DNA from: Bradyrhizobium sp. CSA112
Lineage (GTDB): Bacteria > Pseudomonadota > Alphaproteobacteria > Rhizobiales > Xanthobacteraceae
Length of the DNA stretch: 64,000 nt
Reading direction: 5' to 3'
NCBI RefSeq assembly: GCF_029051645.1
Contig: NZ_JAACFS010000001.1
Location: 186,001-250,000 of the forward strand
In this document: piece by piece, positions 28,030 to 37,376 of the stretch
Layout: each line of letters starts with the position of its first letter
Position numbering within the stretch: the stretch's first letter is position 1
Position numbers and translations under genes: made by a program
Notes under the pieces: model-generated
Seen by the model: only the letters and a program-made list of their open reading frames with translations
Database searches by the model: none
Told to the model about the DNA's origin: nothing

Positions 28030-28881
28030 TCAGGGATAACCGGCGCCGGCAATTTCCACATCGACCACGTCGATCCGAGAAGACGATTTGCGTTGCCGCA
28101 GTTCTTCATAGGACGTCGCTGCGCTCAGGCAGAACAGTGTCCGCCGCTCCGGCCCGCCAAGGACGCAGGCGAGAGCGCGGCGGCCGGGTACGTCTATTCG
28201 CTGCAGCTCGCGCCCGCCGGCGTCGAGGCGAATGAAGGCGTCTTCTTCGAAGGCGGCGACCCACACGGCGCCTTCCTGATCAAGGCAGATGCCGTCCGGC
28301 GACTTCATGCTTCCGAAGCGGCCCCGAAACTTCAAGCTGCCGTCAGACTCGATGTCATAATCGGCGAGGCATGCGCCATCCATTTCGGCCACGACGAGCC
28401 GGCGATGGTCGGCCGAGATCGCAATGCTGTTGGGAAACCGCAATCCCTCGGCGACCACGCGTGCCGCGCCGTCCGGCATTACCAGAATGATGCGGCCGGG
28501 AGCGCCTCGATCGGGCGGCGGCGGCATATCAAAACCGAGATCGCCGACATAGGCGTGGCCCAGCCCATCGATGATCATATCGTCGATGGTGCCTTTCGCG
28601 ATCCACGACAGGTCCGTTAGAAGCGAAAGCTTGCCGTCTGCATAGGTCAGCAGACGTTTGCGGTACATCGTCAGCACGACAAGCCGTCCGTCCGGCAAAA
28701 TGCCAAGGCCACAGGGCGTGTCGTCTTCGAATTTCGCATGCTGCTCGCGCTCGCCGGAGGGGGACAGGCTGAGCAGCGTCCGATCCATGCAATCGACGAA
28801 CCAGAGCCGGCCCGCGTGCCAGCGCGGTCCCTCGAAATAGCGTCCGCCGTCGAGCAGGCAGCCTAGCTTGATCGGTGTCAT
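28030..28881 (-). CDS. SMP-30/gluconolactonase family protein
   Basis: The 283-residue protein shows the six-bladed propeller motifs of the SMP-30 family: GGRYFEGPRWHAGRLWFVD at the start (metal-ligand Glu), then IDGLGHAYVGDLGF, RFPNSIAISADHR (Asn ligand) and SPDGICLDQEGAVWVA (Asp ligand). These bind a divalent metal and hydrolyse sugar lactones. The ATG at 28881 is chosen because MTPIKLGCLL aligns with the usual start. No sugar-pathway gene is adjacent, so the substrate is open. Confidence 0.88.
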   Translation of the reverse strand: MTPIKLGCLLDGGRYFEGPRWHAGRLWFVDCMDRTLLSLSPSGEREQHAKFEDDTPCGLGILPDGRLVVLTMYRKRLLTYADGKLSLLTDLSWIAKGTIDDMIIDGLGHAYVGDLGFDMPPPPDRGAPGRIILVMPDGAARVVAEGLRFPNSIAISADHRRLVVAEMDGACLADYDIESDGSLKFRGRFGSMKSPDGICLDQEGAVWVAAFEEDAFIRLDAGGRELQRIDVPGRRALACVLGGPERRTLFCLSAATSYEELRQRKSSSRIDVVDVEIAGAGYP

Positions 28882-29058
28882 GATTGCAGTGCCTACTGCG
28901 AATTGTTCTTGTTTGGAAATACTGCGCCTGCGTTCCCCGGACGCTGCGCAGCACGAAGTGATGCGCTGCAGATCCGGGGTCCATGGTGTGACAGTTTGGG
29001 TCCCGGCTCTGCGGAGCACCGCTAGCGCGCTGCACCGCGTCCGGGACACGATCGACTG

Positions 29059-30027
29059 CTACAGCGTCACCACGATCTTGCCGAGGTGCTTGTTGGCTTC
29101 CATGTGCTCGAACGCTCTTCCGATCTCGGCGAACGGATAGACCGTGTCGATCGGCAGTTGCAGCTTGCGGGATTCCACCGCCGGCCAGATGTCCTTGCGG
29201 ACCTCGTCAAAGATCTCGCGGACTTCCTCGATCGTGCGGGTGCGGAAGGTGACGCCGACATAGTTGATGCGGCGGGCGGCGTGGAGGTCGAAATTGAAAT
29301 CGGCATGGGTGCCGCCGAGCCGGCCGACATTGACGATGCGGCCCTTGACCCTGGTCGCGGCGAGATTCTGGTTTGCGACCTTGCCCGAAACCTGGTCGAC
29401 GATCAGGTCGACGCCTTCGCCATTGGTTGCCTTCAGCACCTCGTCGACCCAGCCGGGATCGCTGGAATCGATCGCAAGATCAGCGCCGAACTCCTTCAGC
29501 CGGCCGCGGCGCATCGCATCGGTAGACGAACCGATCACGAGTTTTGCGCCTTTGAATTTTGCGATCTGCATCGCCATCAAGCCGACGCCGGAACTGGCGC
29601 CCTGGATCAACACACTCTGGCCCGTCTGCAGCGCGCCATTGGTGACGACGGCATTATGCATGGTGGCGAGCGCGACGGGGAGGGTGGCGGCCTCCTCGAA
29701 GTTCATGTTCGAGGGCGCGCGGAACAGCCGGCCGTGGTCGGCCAGCGTGTACTCGGCAAACGCCGCGCCGCCCGAGCCCATGATCTTGTCCCCGACCTTG
29801 ACGCCCTTTGCGTCGGGGCCGAGCTCGGCGACTTCGCCCGCCCATTCCATGCCGAGCACGGTGCCGACGCCGCCCGCACTGCCATGGGCGTGGCCCTTGG
29901 TCATGCCGAGGTCGGCGCGGTTGAGGCCGCAGGCATGGACCTTGACCAGCACCTGCGTGCCCTTCGGCGAAGGTTTTGCGATTTCGGCGATTTCGGCGCC
30001 GTTGGCGCCGTAGACATAGGCTTTCAT
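29059..30027 (-). CDS. Zinc-independent quinone oxidoreductase/MDR family protein
   Basis: The 322-residue medium-chain reductase has the N-terminal GroES-like domain (VLVKVHACGLNRADL, GMEWAGEVAELG) and the Rossmann NADPH site VLIQGASSGVGLMAMQIAKF. The catalytic zinc ligands of alcohol dehydrogenases are missing, so it belongs with quinone or enoyl reductases. Its start at 30027 has GAGAAGAGCCC upstream. It lies 71 bases after the nitronate monooxygenase gene on the same strand, with a duplicated 19-bp segment between them, so they may be cotranscribed. Confidence 0.9.
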   Translation of the reverse strand: MKAYVYGANGAEIAEIAKPSPKGTQVLVKVHACGLNRADLGMTKGHAHGSAGGVGTVLGMEWAGEVAELGPDAKGVKVGDKIMGSGGAAFAEYTLADHGRLFRAPSNMNFEEAATLPVALATMHNAVVTNGALQTGQSVLIQGASSGVGLMAMQIAKFKGAKLVIGSSTDAMRRGRLKEFGADLAIDSSDPGWVDEVLKATNGEGVDLIVDQVSGKVANQNLAATRVKGRIVNVGRLGGTHADFNFDLHAARRINYVGVTFRTRTIEEVREIFDEVRKDIWPAVESRKLQLPIDTVYPFAEIGRAFEHMEANKHLGKIVVTL

Positions 30028-30056
30028 GGGCTCTTCTCTGTTATTGAATCGGCGGA

Positions 30057-31202
<1,146 letters not shown>

Positions 31203-31403
31203 TCAGGGCAACGCCATCATGCAAAAGCGGGGACTTGTTCCGCAGTGCGGATTATTCCGTAGGCGTAGGTCCGGCATTTCCGGAGATCAACCTGCTAACT
31301 GCGGACACGCCAAAATCGACGCTTTTGACCCGTACGTCATTGGGCTGAACGGACATTGCGACGCAACACATTGCTGCTTTGGTTTTCATCCAGGGTGCTG
31401 TCC

Positions 31404-32618
31404 ATGAACGATCCCCGCAAGGTCGACATCTACTCAGCCGAACACAAGCGTGACCCGTTTCCGTTCTATGCGTTTCTTCGCAGCGAGGCGCCGGTCTTCG
31501 AAGTTGGCGTACCCGTCCTGAAGCGGGCGTGGCTGATTACACGTTACGATGACGTGATGCTGTGCCTTCAAGACAGCGGCAGGTTCGTAAAAAACGCGAG
31601 CAATGCCGGCTTGCGCTCGCCCAAGTCCATGCCGTGGTGGACACCCGCGAGCCTCAGGACACTCTCAGAGAACATGCTGGACCTCGACGATCCCGCACAT
31701 CGAAGGCTGCGGGCCCTCATCAACAAGGCGTTCAGTCGTGCGCGCATCGAGCAGTTACGAAATCGCACCGAAGCCCTGGCTGAGGATCTCGTCGATCGGA
31801 TGCGCGCAAAATCGAAGCCCGATGTTATCGAGGATTTCGCGCTTCCGCTTCCGTTGACCGTGATCTCGGAACTGCTGGGCTTGCCCGAAGAGGCCCGGCC
31901 GCGCTTTCGGAAGTGGACCAATGTTTTTCTCGGAGCGCGGTCGGAATTTCGCATGGCGCTCTTGCTGCCCTCGATCTTTGCATTGATGCGATGTTTGCGG
32001 CGCCTCGTTGCCGCGCGCCGGCGCACCCCGAAGGATGATCTCATCTCGGCGCTCATCGCCGTAGAGGAGGGGGGCGACCGGCTGAGCGAGAACGAGCTCA
32101 TCGCGATGCTGGTGCTTCTAATCATCGCCGGCCACGAGACGACCGTGAACCTCATTGGTTCCGGAATGCTGGTGCTGATGGAGAATCCGCGCGAGAAAGA
32201 GCGTCTCATCGGAGATTTTTCGCTCCTTGGGTCTGCGGTCGAGGAGTTGTTACGCTTCACGGCGCCCGTGGAGACCGCAACGGAGCGATATGCGGCCCAA
32301 GACATCGACCTGCACGGCACTACGATCAGGCGCGGCGATGTCATTTTCCCCGTCATTGCGTCCGCCAACCGGGATGCGCAGAAATTCGCGGAGCCCGATC
32401 GGCTGGACGTGGCCCGCAAGCCCAATCCGCACCTTGCGTTTGGAGATGGCGTTCACTTCTGCGTCGGCTCGCACCTGGCGAAGATGGAGGCCGAGATCGC
32501 GTTCGGTTGCCTGCTGAGGCGCCTGCCCAAGTTGAGCCTCGCTTGTCCTGCTCACGAACTGCAATGGCGCGCAGCGCCGGTCGTTCGTGGCCTCAAGTCG
32601 TTGCCGGTCATCACGTAG
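31404..32618 (+). CDS. Cytochrome P450
   Basis: The 404-residue soluble bacterial P450 shows the I-helix AGHETT, the K-helix ExxR (EELLRF), and the heme loop FGDGVHFCVGSHLAKME with Cys353 as the thiolate ligand. Length and the absence of a membrane anchor fit class I enzymes that need ferredoxin and ferredoxin reductase, neither of which is adjacent. The substrate is unknown. The start at 31404 (MNDPRKVDIYSAEHK) fits the family; a frame open to 31356 adds 16 residues. The AT-richer stretch beyond suggests that the neighbourhood was acquired. Confidence 0.93.
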   Translation: MNDPRKVDIYSAEHKRDPFPFYAFLRSEAPVFEVGVPVLKRAWLITRYDDVMLCLQDSGRFVKNASNAGLRSPKSMPWWTPASLRTLSENMLDLDDPAHRRLRALINKAFSRARIEQLRNRTEALAEDLVDRMRAKSKPDVIEDFALPLPLTVISELLGLPEEARPRFRKWTNVFLGARSEFRMALLLPSIFALMRCLRRLVAARRRTPKDDLISALIAVEEGGDRLSENELIAMLVLLIIAGHETTVNLIGSGMLVLMENPREKERLIGDFSLLGSAVEELLRFTAPVETATERYAAQDIDLHGTTIRRGDVIFPVIASANRDAQKFAEPDRLDVARKPNPHLAFGDGVHFCVGSHLAKMEAEIAFGCLLRRLPKLSLACPAHELQWRAAPVVRGLKSLPVIT

Positions 32619-32728
32619 TCGTTGTTGCACCGGAAGACCTGCCGGGCTTTCAGCGCCAGGAACCCGCACGGTTGCTCAATAGCGGACAAAGTTCGAACTG
32701 GCGATATCCGAGTCAGTGGCGTTTGGTG

Positions 32729-33370
32729 TCAGTGGCGTTTGGGTGCTCGAAGTGCGTATAGTCTTTGATAGACCATCGACTCCGGTATCCAATCAAGCAA
32801 GGTGTGTCCAAGTGGTAGCTTGATCAGGCCAGCGATAATTCTGGATGAAGGCGGATACCAATAAACCGACAGGTTATAAAATTTAAGGGGGGTGAACCCC
32901 AAAGTCGTAAACTCGAGCATCAATCGCTTATGACTGAAGTGTCTTCTGTAGTCCACAATTGGACCCGAGAGCAGAAGTATTTTGTCAGGGTGTTCTTTGG
33001 CAACTTTCTCCAGGAACGCTCCCTGCTCTTGAAAGGACAGAAAGTAGACGCATTCGAGCGCCGCGATGACGTCGTAACCCTCGAATGACGCTTGTAAAAA
33101 ATCAGCGCATTCAAATCTGGCATTGGGCAGGCCCAGCGATTTAGCGCGAGCAATCGCCACATCGCTTATGTCGATGCCAACCACGGATCGTGCTTTGCTA
33201 AAAGTTGTTTGGGTCAAGTGGCCTTCACCACAACCGAGTTCAAGAACGGATTTGTCCCGGATGAATGGCTTCAGGCGTCGGCGCAAGACCTTGTCCCTGA
33301 ACCGCGCGTGGGAAATATGCCAGGGGTCAGGAGTTGCGTAGTATAGATTGAAATCTGCGGCCGTTCGCAT
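32729..33370 (-). CDS. SAM-dependent methyltransferase, NodS/class I-like
   Basis: The 213-residue Rossmann methyltransferase has motif I VLELGCGEGHLT, an acidic motif II end (VVGIDISDVAIARAKSLG) and CADFLQASFEGYDVIAALEC. The N-terminal YYATPDPWHISHARFRDKVL resembles NodS-like methyltransferases, which act on sugar intermediates, but no chitooligosaccharide genes are near. Base composition is visibly AT-richer than in neighbours, suggesting horizontal arrival. The ATG at 33370 (MRTAADFNLYY) is chosen over a long N-terminal extension that looks like non-coding sequence. Confidence 0.8.
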   Translation of the reverse strand: MRTAADFNLYYATPDPWHISHARFRDKVLRRRLKPFIRDKSVLELGCGEGHLTQTTFSKARSVVGIDISDVAIARAKSLGLPNARFECADFLQASFEGYDVIAALECVYFLSFQEQGAFLEKVAKEHPDKILLLSGPIVDYRRHFSHKRLMLEFTTLGFTPLKFYNLSVYWYPPSSRIIAGLIKLPLGHTLLDWIPESMVYQRLYALRAPKRH

Positions 33371-33481
33371 GCTGGTTTCCGCATTGCGCTTGGTTAGAAA
33401 GCAAGCGAGTCCCCCAAAACAGATTGTCTTTGGCGCGCCGGCGCGATCCCGGCGCTTCGAGACTTTCCTTGGGGGCAACGC

Positions 33482-33838
33482 CTATTGCATTTTTACCCTT
33501 TCGCGCCACCGCGCCTCGAAAGTATCAGAGTCTTTCAATGCCAAGGCTTGCGCGTCCAATGGATTGCCAGGCTTCTCTGTGACAACGCTTTGAACTTCTC
33601 TGTTGGAGGCGGGTTGCGCGGATGCCACCTTCGGCCATTCCAACAACGATTTCGAAAGCATGGGCTTGCCTTCGTACCAGCACTTTCGTCCATCGATAAG
33701 ACGATAGGACCACCAACGCCCGTGCGGATTTGATGGCGCTGCGGCGCTGCATTGTTGTTTGGCCTGTGCATTCGGCGCCCCTCCTGGTAGGAGCGTAGCA
33801 ATCAAGGCGGCCAAGGCGATTGATGGCAGTTTCCTCAT
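33482..33838 (-). CDS. Exported small protein, 118 aa
   Basis: A signal peptide (residues 1-26, cleavage near NAQAK) precedes a short mature part with HGRWWSYRLIDGRKCWYEGK and LSKSLLEWP, a Trp/Cys-rich motif I associate with small exported Bradyrhizobium proteins. The two mature-part cysteines (KQQC and RKCW) could form a disulfide. The function is unknown. Its start overlaps the stop of the next small gene upstream by ATGA, so they are coupled. Confidence 0.7.
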   Translation of the reverse strand: MRKLPSIALAALIATLLPGGAPNAQAKQQCSAAAPSNPHGRWWSYRLIDGRKCWYEGKPMLSKSLLEWPKVASAQPASNREVQSVVTEKPGNPLDAQALALKDSDTFEARWRERVKMQ

Positions 33839-34023
33839 TTGCGCACTGAGAGACTGCTCTGTCGCTGCAAGCGGCTTACAGCAACTACCAAATCGGGGCG
33901 TTCGAGAACTTCCACCAGCTTGTCGAGGATAAGCTCATTGTTCTGCGGCCGGGGCCGAAGGTATTCTTCCAGTATGAGTTGCGCTTCGTTAATCGCCTGA
34001 AGAGCCAATTGTTGATCAGTCAT
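33835..34023 (-). CDS. Small hypothetical protein, 62 aa
   Basis: The product (MTDQQLALQAINEAQLILEE, then PRPQNNELILDKLVEVLERP) is a short amphipathic helical protein. The ATG at 34023 has GAAGAG upstream; an alternative start adds 16 residues. Its stop overlaps the following exported-protein gene by four bases, so the two form an operon. I know no function. Confidence 0.65.
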   Translation of the reverse strand: MTDQQLALQAINEAQLILEEYLRPRPQNNELILDKLVEVLERPDLVVAVSRLQRQSSLSVRK

Positions 34024-34265
34024 CTCTTCTTCCCCATCAAAGAAATGCGTCCGGTCGGGAAAAAGAAGCAAGAAATCAAGCCGTCTTTTGGGAGATATCC
34101 CCGCCTTTTTTGATTATCCGATCAATTTTTGTTTCAATGCGGGGGCGCTGCAGCACCCCAAAGCCGACTCTGGTTTCCACCACAGGTCGGCACGCACGAG
34201 CGCGCGACCAATTGATGTTCTCAATGCGCTCCCGGGCTTTTGCTCATGCGAGCAGCGGGCCCGAT

Positions 34266-34622
34266 CTAGCAGGTAATGTGGAAAAGGCCGATCTTCTTCG
34301 CATGCGAGTTGTTGAACGTATGAATCGCCTTGGGGGTCGGCTGCAGCAGGACCGTGCAACCCTTTTTCGCAAAATACGTCTCGGCTTCCGGCGATAGGTG
34401 CACATTGCCCATCTGGCCCGAACCAAGAATTAGCTGCTCGCATCCGTCCTCATAGATGAACTTCGCTTCGTCTTTCGAGAGGACATGCGAGGTGCCGTAG
34501 TACTTCTTCGACAGCTTTTTCTTCCGCTTTGCCACCTCGCCGGAGAGACGAATGATCACGTCGTGTTCATAGGTCTTTCCGTCAATCGTAATGGTGCCGA
34601 AGGTAGTGCGTTCGATCTCCAT
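34266..34622 (-). CDS. Mth938-like domain protein
   Basis: The 118-residue product follows the Mth938/NDUFAF3 pattern: TFGTITIDGKTYEHDVII, LSKKYYGTSHVLSKDEAKFI, EQLILGSGQMGNVHLSPEAE, and a closing IGLFHITC. The fold is a small alpha/beta protein. Mitochondrial relatives help assemble complex I, but the bacterial role is unsettled. It lies 31 bases after the phosphofructokinase gene on the same strand and may be cotranscribed. Confidence 0.82.
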   Translation of the reverse strand: MEIERTTFGTITIDGKTYEHDVIIRLSGEVAKRKKKLSKKYYGTSHVLSKDEAKFIYEDGCEQLILGSGQMGNVHLSPEAETYFAKKGCTVLLQPTPKAIHTFNNSHAKKIGLFHITC

Positions 34623-34653
34623 GGCCTGATCCCTTCATTCTCGGCACTGCACC

Positions 34654-35841
34654 CTATGACGCGCGGTTGAGAAAGATCGGCTGCCCGCGCTTGTTATCGT
34701 AGATGGGACGATAACGCTCCGTGTTGTACGTGCTGGCGACGTCCAGCTTGCGCGGCCCGAGCCTGGCATCAGGGATGGGCACGAGGTCGTAGCGCCCCTC
34801 CACCAGCGCCGACATGAGGCCGGTCTTGCCTTCGAGGACGGCATCGTAGGCCATGTTGCCGAAAGTCAGGGCCACGAGCTTGTCCATGAAGTCCGGATTG
34901 CCCGATCGCAGGTCGTAGGTGAGGTCGGACGTGATCGTCTCCTCGCCGACGCGCCGCTTGATCTCGTCGGCGAACGATTCCGCGACGCTCGCCTTCTTGC
35001 GATGGCCGTAGGCATCGGGCTCGCCGTATTCCTGCACCTCGTAGCCCTCCCACGCGGCGCCCTCGCTGAGCACGACGAGCGCGTAGTTGCTTGGGTTGGC
35101 GCGCTTCTCCTCGACGAGCAACCGGATCAGCTTGTCGAGATCGAACTTGTACTCCGGTATGACGCACCGTATCGAGGTGGCGTACGCGGTGTAGAGCGCT
35201 GTAAATCCGGCATCGCGGCCAAAGACGCGGAAGATGCCGATTCGCTCGTGCGATCCGACAGTGGTGCGCTGCCGCTGGATGGCATCGCTGGCGCGGGTGA
35301 TCGCGGTCGAGAAGCCGATGCAGTACTCGGTGTTGCGGACGTCGTTGTCCATGGTCTTCGGGATGGCGATGATCTTGACGCCGAGTTCGTTGAGCCTGGC
35401 TGCGTAACTGAGCGTGTCGTCGCCGCCGATGGCGATCAGGTGCTCGATGCCGAGCCCCGAGAGGTTAGCCAGCACCTGGCCAGTGACGTCCCATGTCCTG
35501 GTTGCGATGCCGCCCTTGGTGCTGAGCGAGGCCGGAAAGTCGTTGCCGACGAGATGATCCGGCAGCTTCTTCATCTTGGACGGATTGGTGCGGCTCGAGT
35601 GCAGCACGGTGCCGCCGCTCCGGTCTATGGTGCGCGTGTTGTCACGGTTCAGCGGAATGATGTAGTGCGACCTAGAGGCCGGGTCCTCGAGGTTCACGTG
35701 CGTGAGCGCCTCCCAACCACGGCGGAGGCCGACGACCTCGATGTCGTTCTCGCTGCCGCGATATGTCACGCTCTTGATGACTGCGTTGAGACCGGGAACG
35801 TCGCCGCCGCCCGTGAGAATGCCGATGCGCCTTTTTGCCAT
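34654..35841 (-). CDS. pfp: 6-phosphofructokinase, predicted PPi-dependent
   Basis: The 395-residue protein has the phosphofructokinase signatures GGGDVPGLN (12-19), GGDDT (139-143) and PKTMDND (161-167). ATP-dependent enzymes carry GGDGS and PGTIDND at the last two. The second Asp of GGDDT and the Lys of PKTMDND mark the PPi-using type, so it probably interconverts fructose 6-phosphate and fructose 1,6-bisphosphate reversibly with pyrophosphate. The ATG at 35841 has GGAGG upstream; a GTG two codons earlier is weaker. It lies 22 bases after the class V fructose-bisphosphatase gene, so the two are one operon. Confidence 0.88.
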   Translation of the reverse strand: MAKRRIGILTGGGDVPGLNAVIKSVTYRGSENDIEVVGLRRGWEALTHVNLEDPASRSHYIIPLNRDNTRTIDRSGGTVLHSSRTNPSKMKKLPDHLVGNDFPASLSTKGGIATRTWDVTGQVLANLSGLGIEHLIAIGGDDTLSYAARLNELGVKIIAIPKTMDNDVRNTEYCIGFSTAITRASDAIQRQRTTVGSHERIGIFRVFGRDAGFTALYTAYATSIRCVIPEYKFDLDKLIRLLVEEKRANPSNYALVVLSEGAAWEGYEVQEYGEPDAYGHRKKASVAESFADEIKRRVGEETITSDLTYDLRSGNPDFMDKLVALTFGNMAYDAVLEGKTGLMSALVEGRYDLVPIPDARLGPRKLDVASTYNTERYRPIYDNKRGQPIFLNRAS

Positions 35842-35863
35842 ACCCACCTCCGCAGGCGATCCC

Positions 35864-37009
35864 TTACTCGGCTGCTTCCGGCTTGCGCTCCTTGCGCACC
35901 TGAAAGCGCTTCAGCAGCGAGGACACGGTGTCGCGGAAGCCACCATACTCCAGCTCGGAATAGGGCAGCATCGCGGCGCCGGACCAGCCCTGGCTGCGCA
36001 TCTCGATGGCCTTGCGCTGGGCGCGCCGGCGGACCTCGTCCCACGCCGGGTTGTCGAAGAAATCGGTGTAGGACTCCGAGAATCGGCCGTCCTTGTCGAT
36101 CGAGAAGCCGGCGCAGGAAACGATCGGGAGGCAGTACATGCCTGTCACCGGTGTGTTAATTGGCACAGGCATAAGCGGCATCACGTGCGAGCCGCGCGCA
36201 TCGCCGCCTACGAAGTGCGCCTTCGCGAGCGGCGAGACGATTTCTTCGGGCGCCGGGAAAATCCCCTGGTTCCTGACGATCGCGACCGGATCGTCCTTGC
36301 CGGTGTATTTGCCTGCGATCGCGTGAAGACGCTGCGCCGAAACGGCGACGGCGACCTCGCCATGGGTCCGGGAAACGATGCGATCAATGCCAAAGCGCTC
36401 GTTGTCGCGGAGCAGCGCGGCAATGTGGTAGCCATCCGCGGGCGCGTCGAGTTCGATCACGCTGTCGCCGGCCGTGTTGTCCATGTCGATGACATGGAAA
36501 CGGAATCCCTTGATCATCGGGGGCAGCATCAGCCCGGCGCAATACATGGGATCGGCAAAGGCGAGGTAGAGCGGCAGGTTGTAGGCGCCGGGGCCGCATT
36601 TGTCGGCGGCGAACACCATGAAGGACTCCGCAGGTCTCGTGCCCGAGAGGCTATGGTCGAAGCTGAGCTCGGCGACGCCCGGGCCGGCGCCGCGGACGTT
36701 TCCGGACGGTGCGTCGACGAGAAGATCCTGGCCGGCGCCATAAAGCCCGGAGGTTTTCGCGACCGAGGTGGCCGCGAGGAACGCCTTCCAGGCAAGTTGA
36801 TGCACCTCGGAGCTCCCTTCGCCCCGTGTGTGCGTCATGATGATCGCAATGTCGTCGCCGGTGTGGCAGACGAAACCGTCGATCAGCAAGCCATCGCAGA
36901 TCGCCTTCGCGACCGCGCCCTCGACAGCCGCCATCATGCGTGTAGACGGTTTCGTGTGGCCGCCAACGGAGCCTATGTCAGCCTTGATGACCGAAAGTGT
37001 GAGTCTCAT
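35864..37009 (-). CDS. Class V fructose-1,6-bisphosphate aldolase/phosphatase (archaeal type)
   Basis: The 381-residue protein starts MRLTLSVIKADIGSVGGHTK, the metal-binding N-terminus of the FBP aldolase/phosphatase family. It contains DGFVCHTGDDIAIIMTHTRG, FAADKCGPGAYNLPLYLAFA, GKYTGKDDPVAIVRNQGIFP and a C-terminal LEYGGFRDT. In archaea and deep-branching bacteria the enzyme condenses triose phosphates and dephosphorylates the product, driving gluconeogenesis in one direction. Its pairing with a PPi-type phosphofructokinase is notable. No ribosome-site ambiguity affects the start. It ends in -KPEAAE. Confidence 0.88.
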   Translation of the reverse strand: MRLTLSVIKADIGSVGGHTKPSTRMMAAVEGAVAKAICDGLLIDGFVCHTGDDIAIIMTHTRGEGSSEVHQLAWKAFLAATSVAKTSGLYGAGQDLLVDAPSGNVRGAGPGVAELSFDHSLSGTRPAESFMVFAADKCGPGAYNLPLYLAFADPMYCAGLMLPPMIKGFRFHVIDMDNTAGDSVIELDAPADGYHIAALLRDNERFGIDRIVSRTHGEVAVAVSAQRLHAIAGKYTGKDDPVAIVRNQGIFPAPEEIVSPLAKAHFVGGDARGSHVMPLMPVPINTPVTGMYCLPIVSCAGFSIDKDGRFSESYTDFFDNPAWDEVRRRAQRKAIEMRSQGWSGAAMLPYSELEYGGFRDTVSSLLKRFQVRKERKPEAAE

Positions 37010-37376
37010 GAGCGTCCCTCCGCCAGCGCAACGCAGCGCCTCGGCGTCTGCGTTTGCTGCGCCGGGGCGACGGCGCTGCTCATTTCCGCGAAAAAGAACG
37101 TCTGAGGTTCCGTTAGGTTCCGCAAATGCCCTTCTCGAAAAGCTCGTATCATCCCGCAGCCGGGATCATCGATCACCGTAAGATCATGCCAGAAGCGATG
37201 GGATACCAGTTCATGCGCCGCCATTTGCTGCGGTGTACGATTCCGCTATTTGGCACCTTTCGAAAGCGGGGCAGTTTCCGACTTGAGTCCAAGACTTCAC
37301 GGTAAACTGAGGCCCACCATGGGGCGATTGTGCTAGTCTAGGCGACGCAAGTTCTGCGTGTGTGCGGTCCAGACGC
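37010..37376. other. Intergenic region between divergent genes
   Basis: This 367-base stretch separates the bisphosphatase operon from the DUF459 gene. I see no convincing small gene. The last 80 bases (CTTCACGGTAAACTGAGG, GATTGTGCTAGTCTAGGC) are AT-richer and probably hold the DUF459 promoter. Exact boxes cannot be fixed by eye. Confidence 0.4.
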
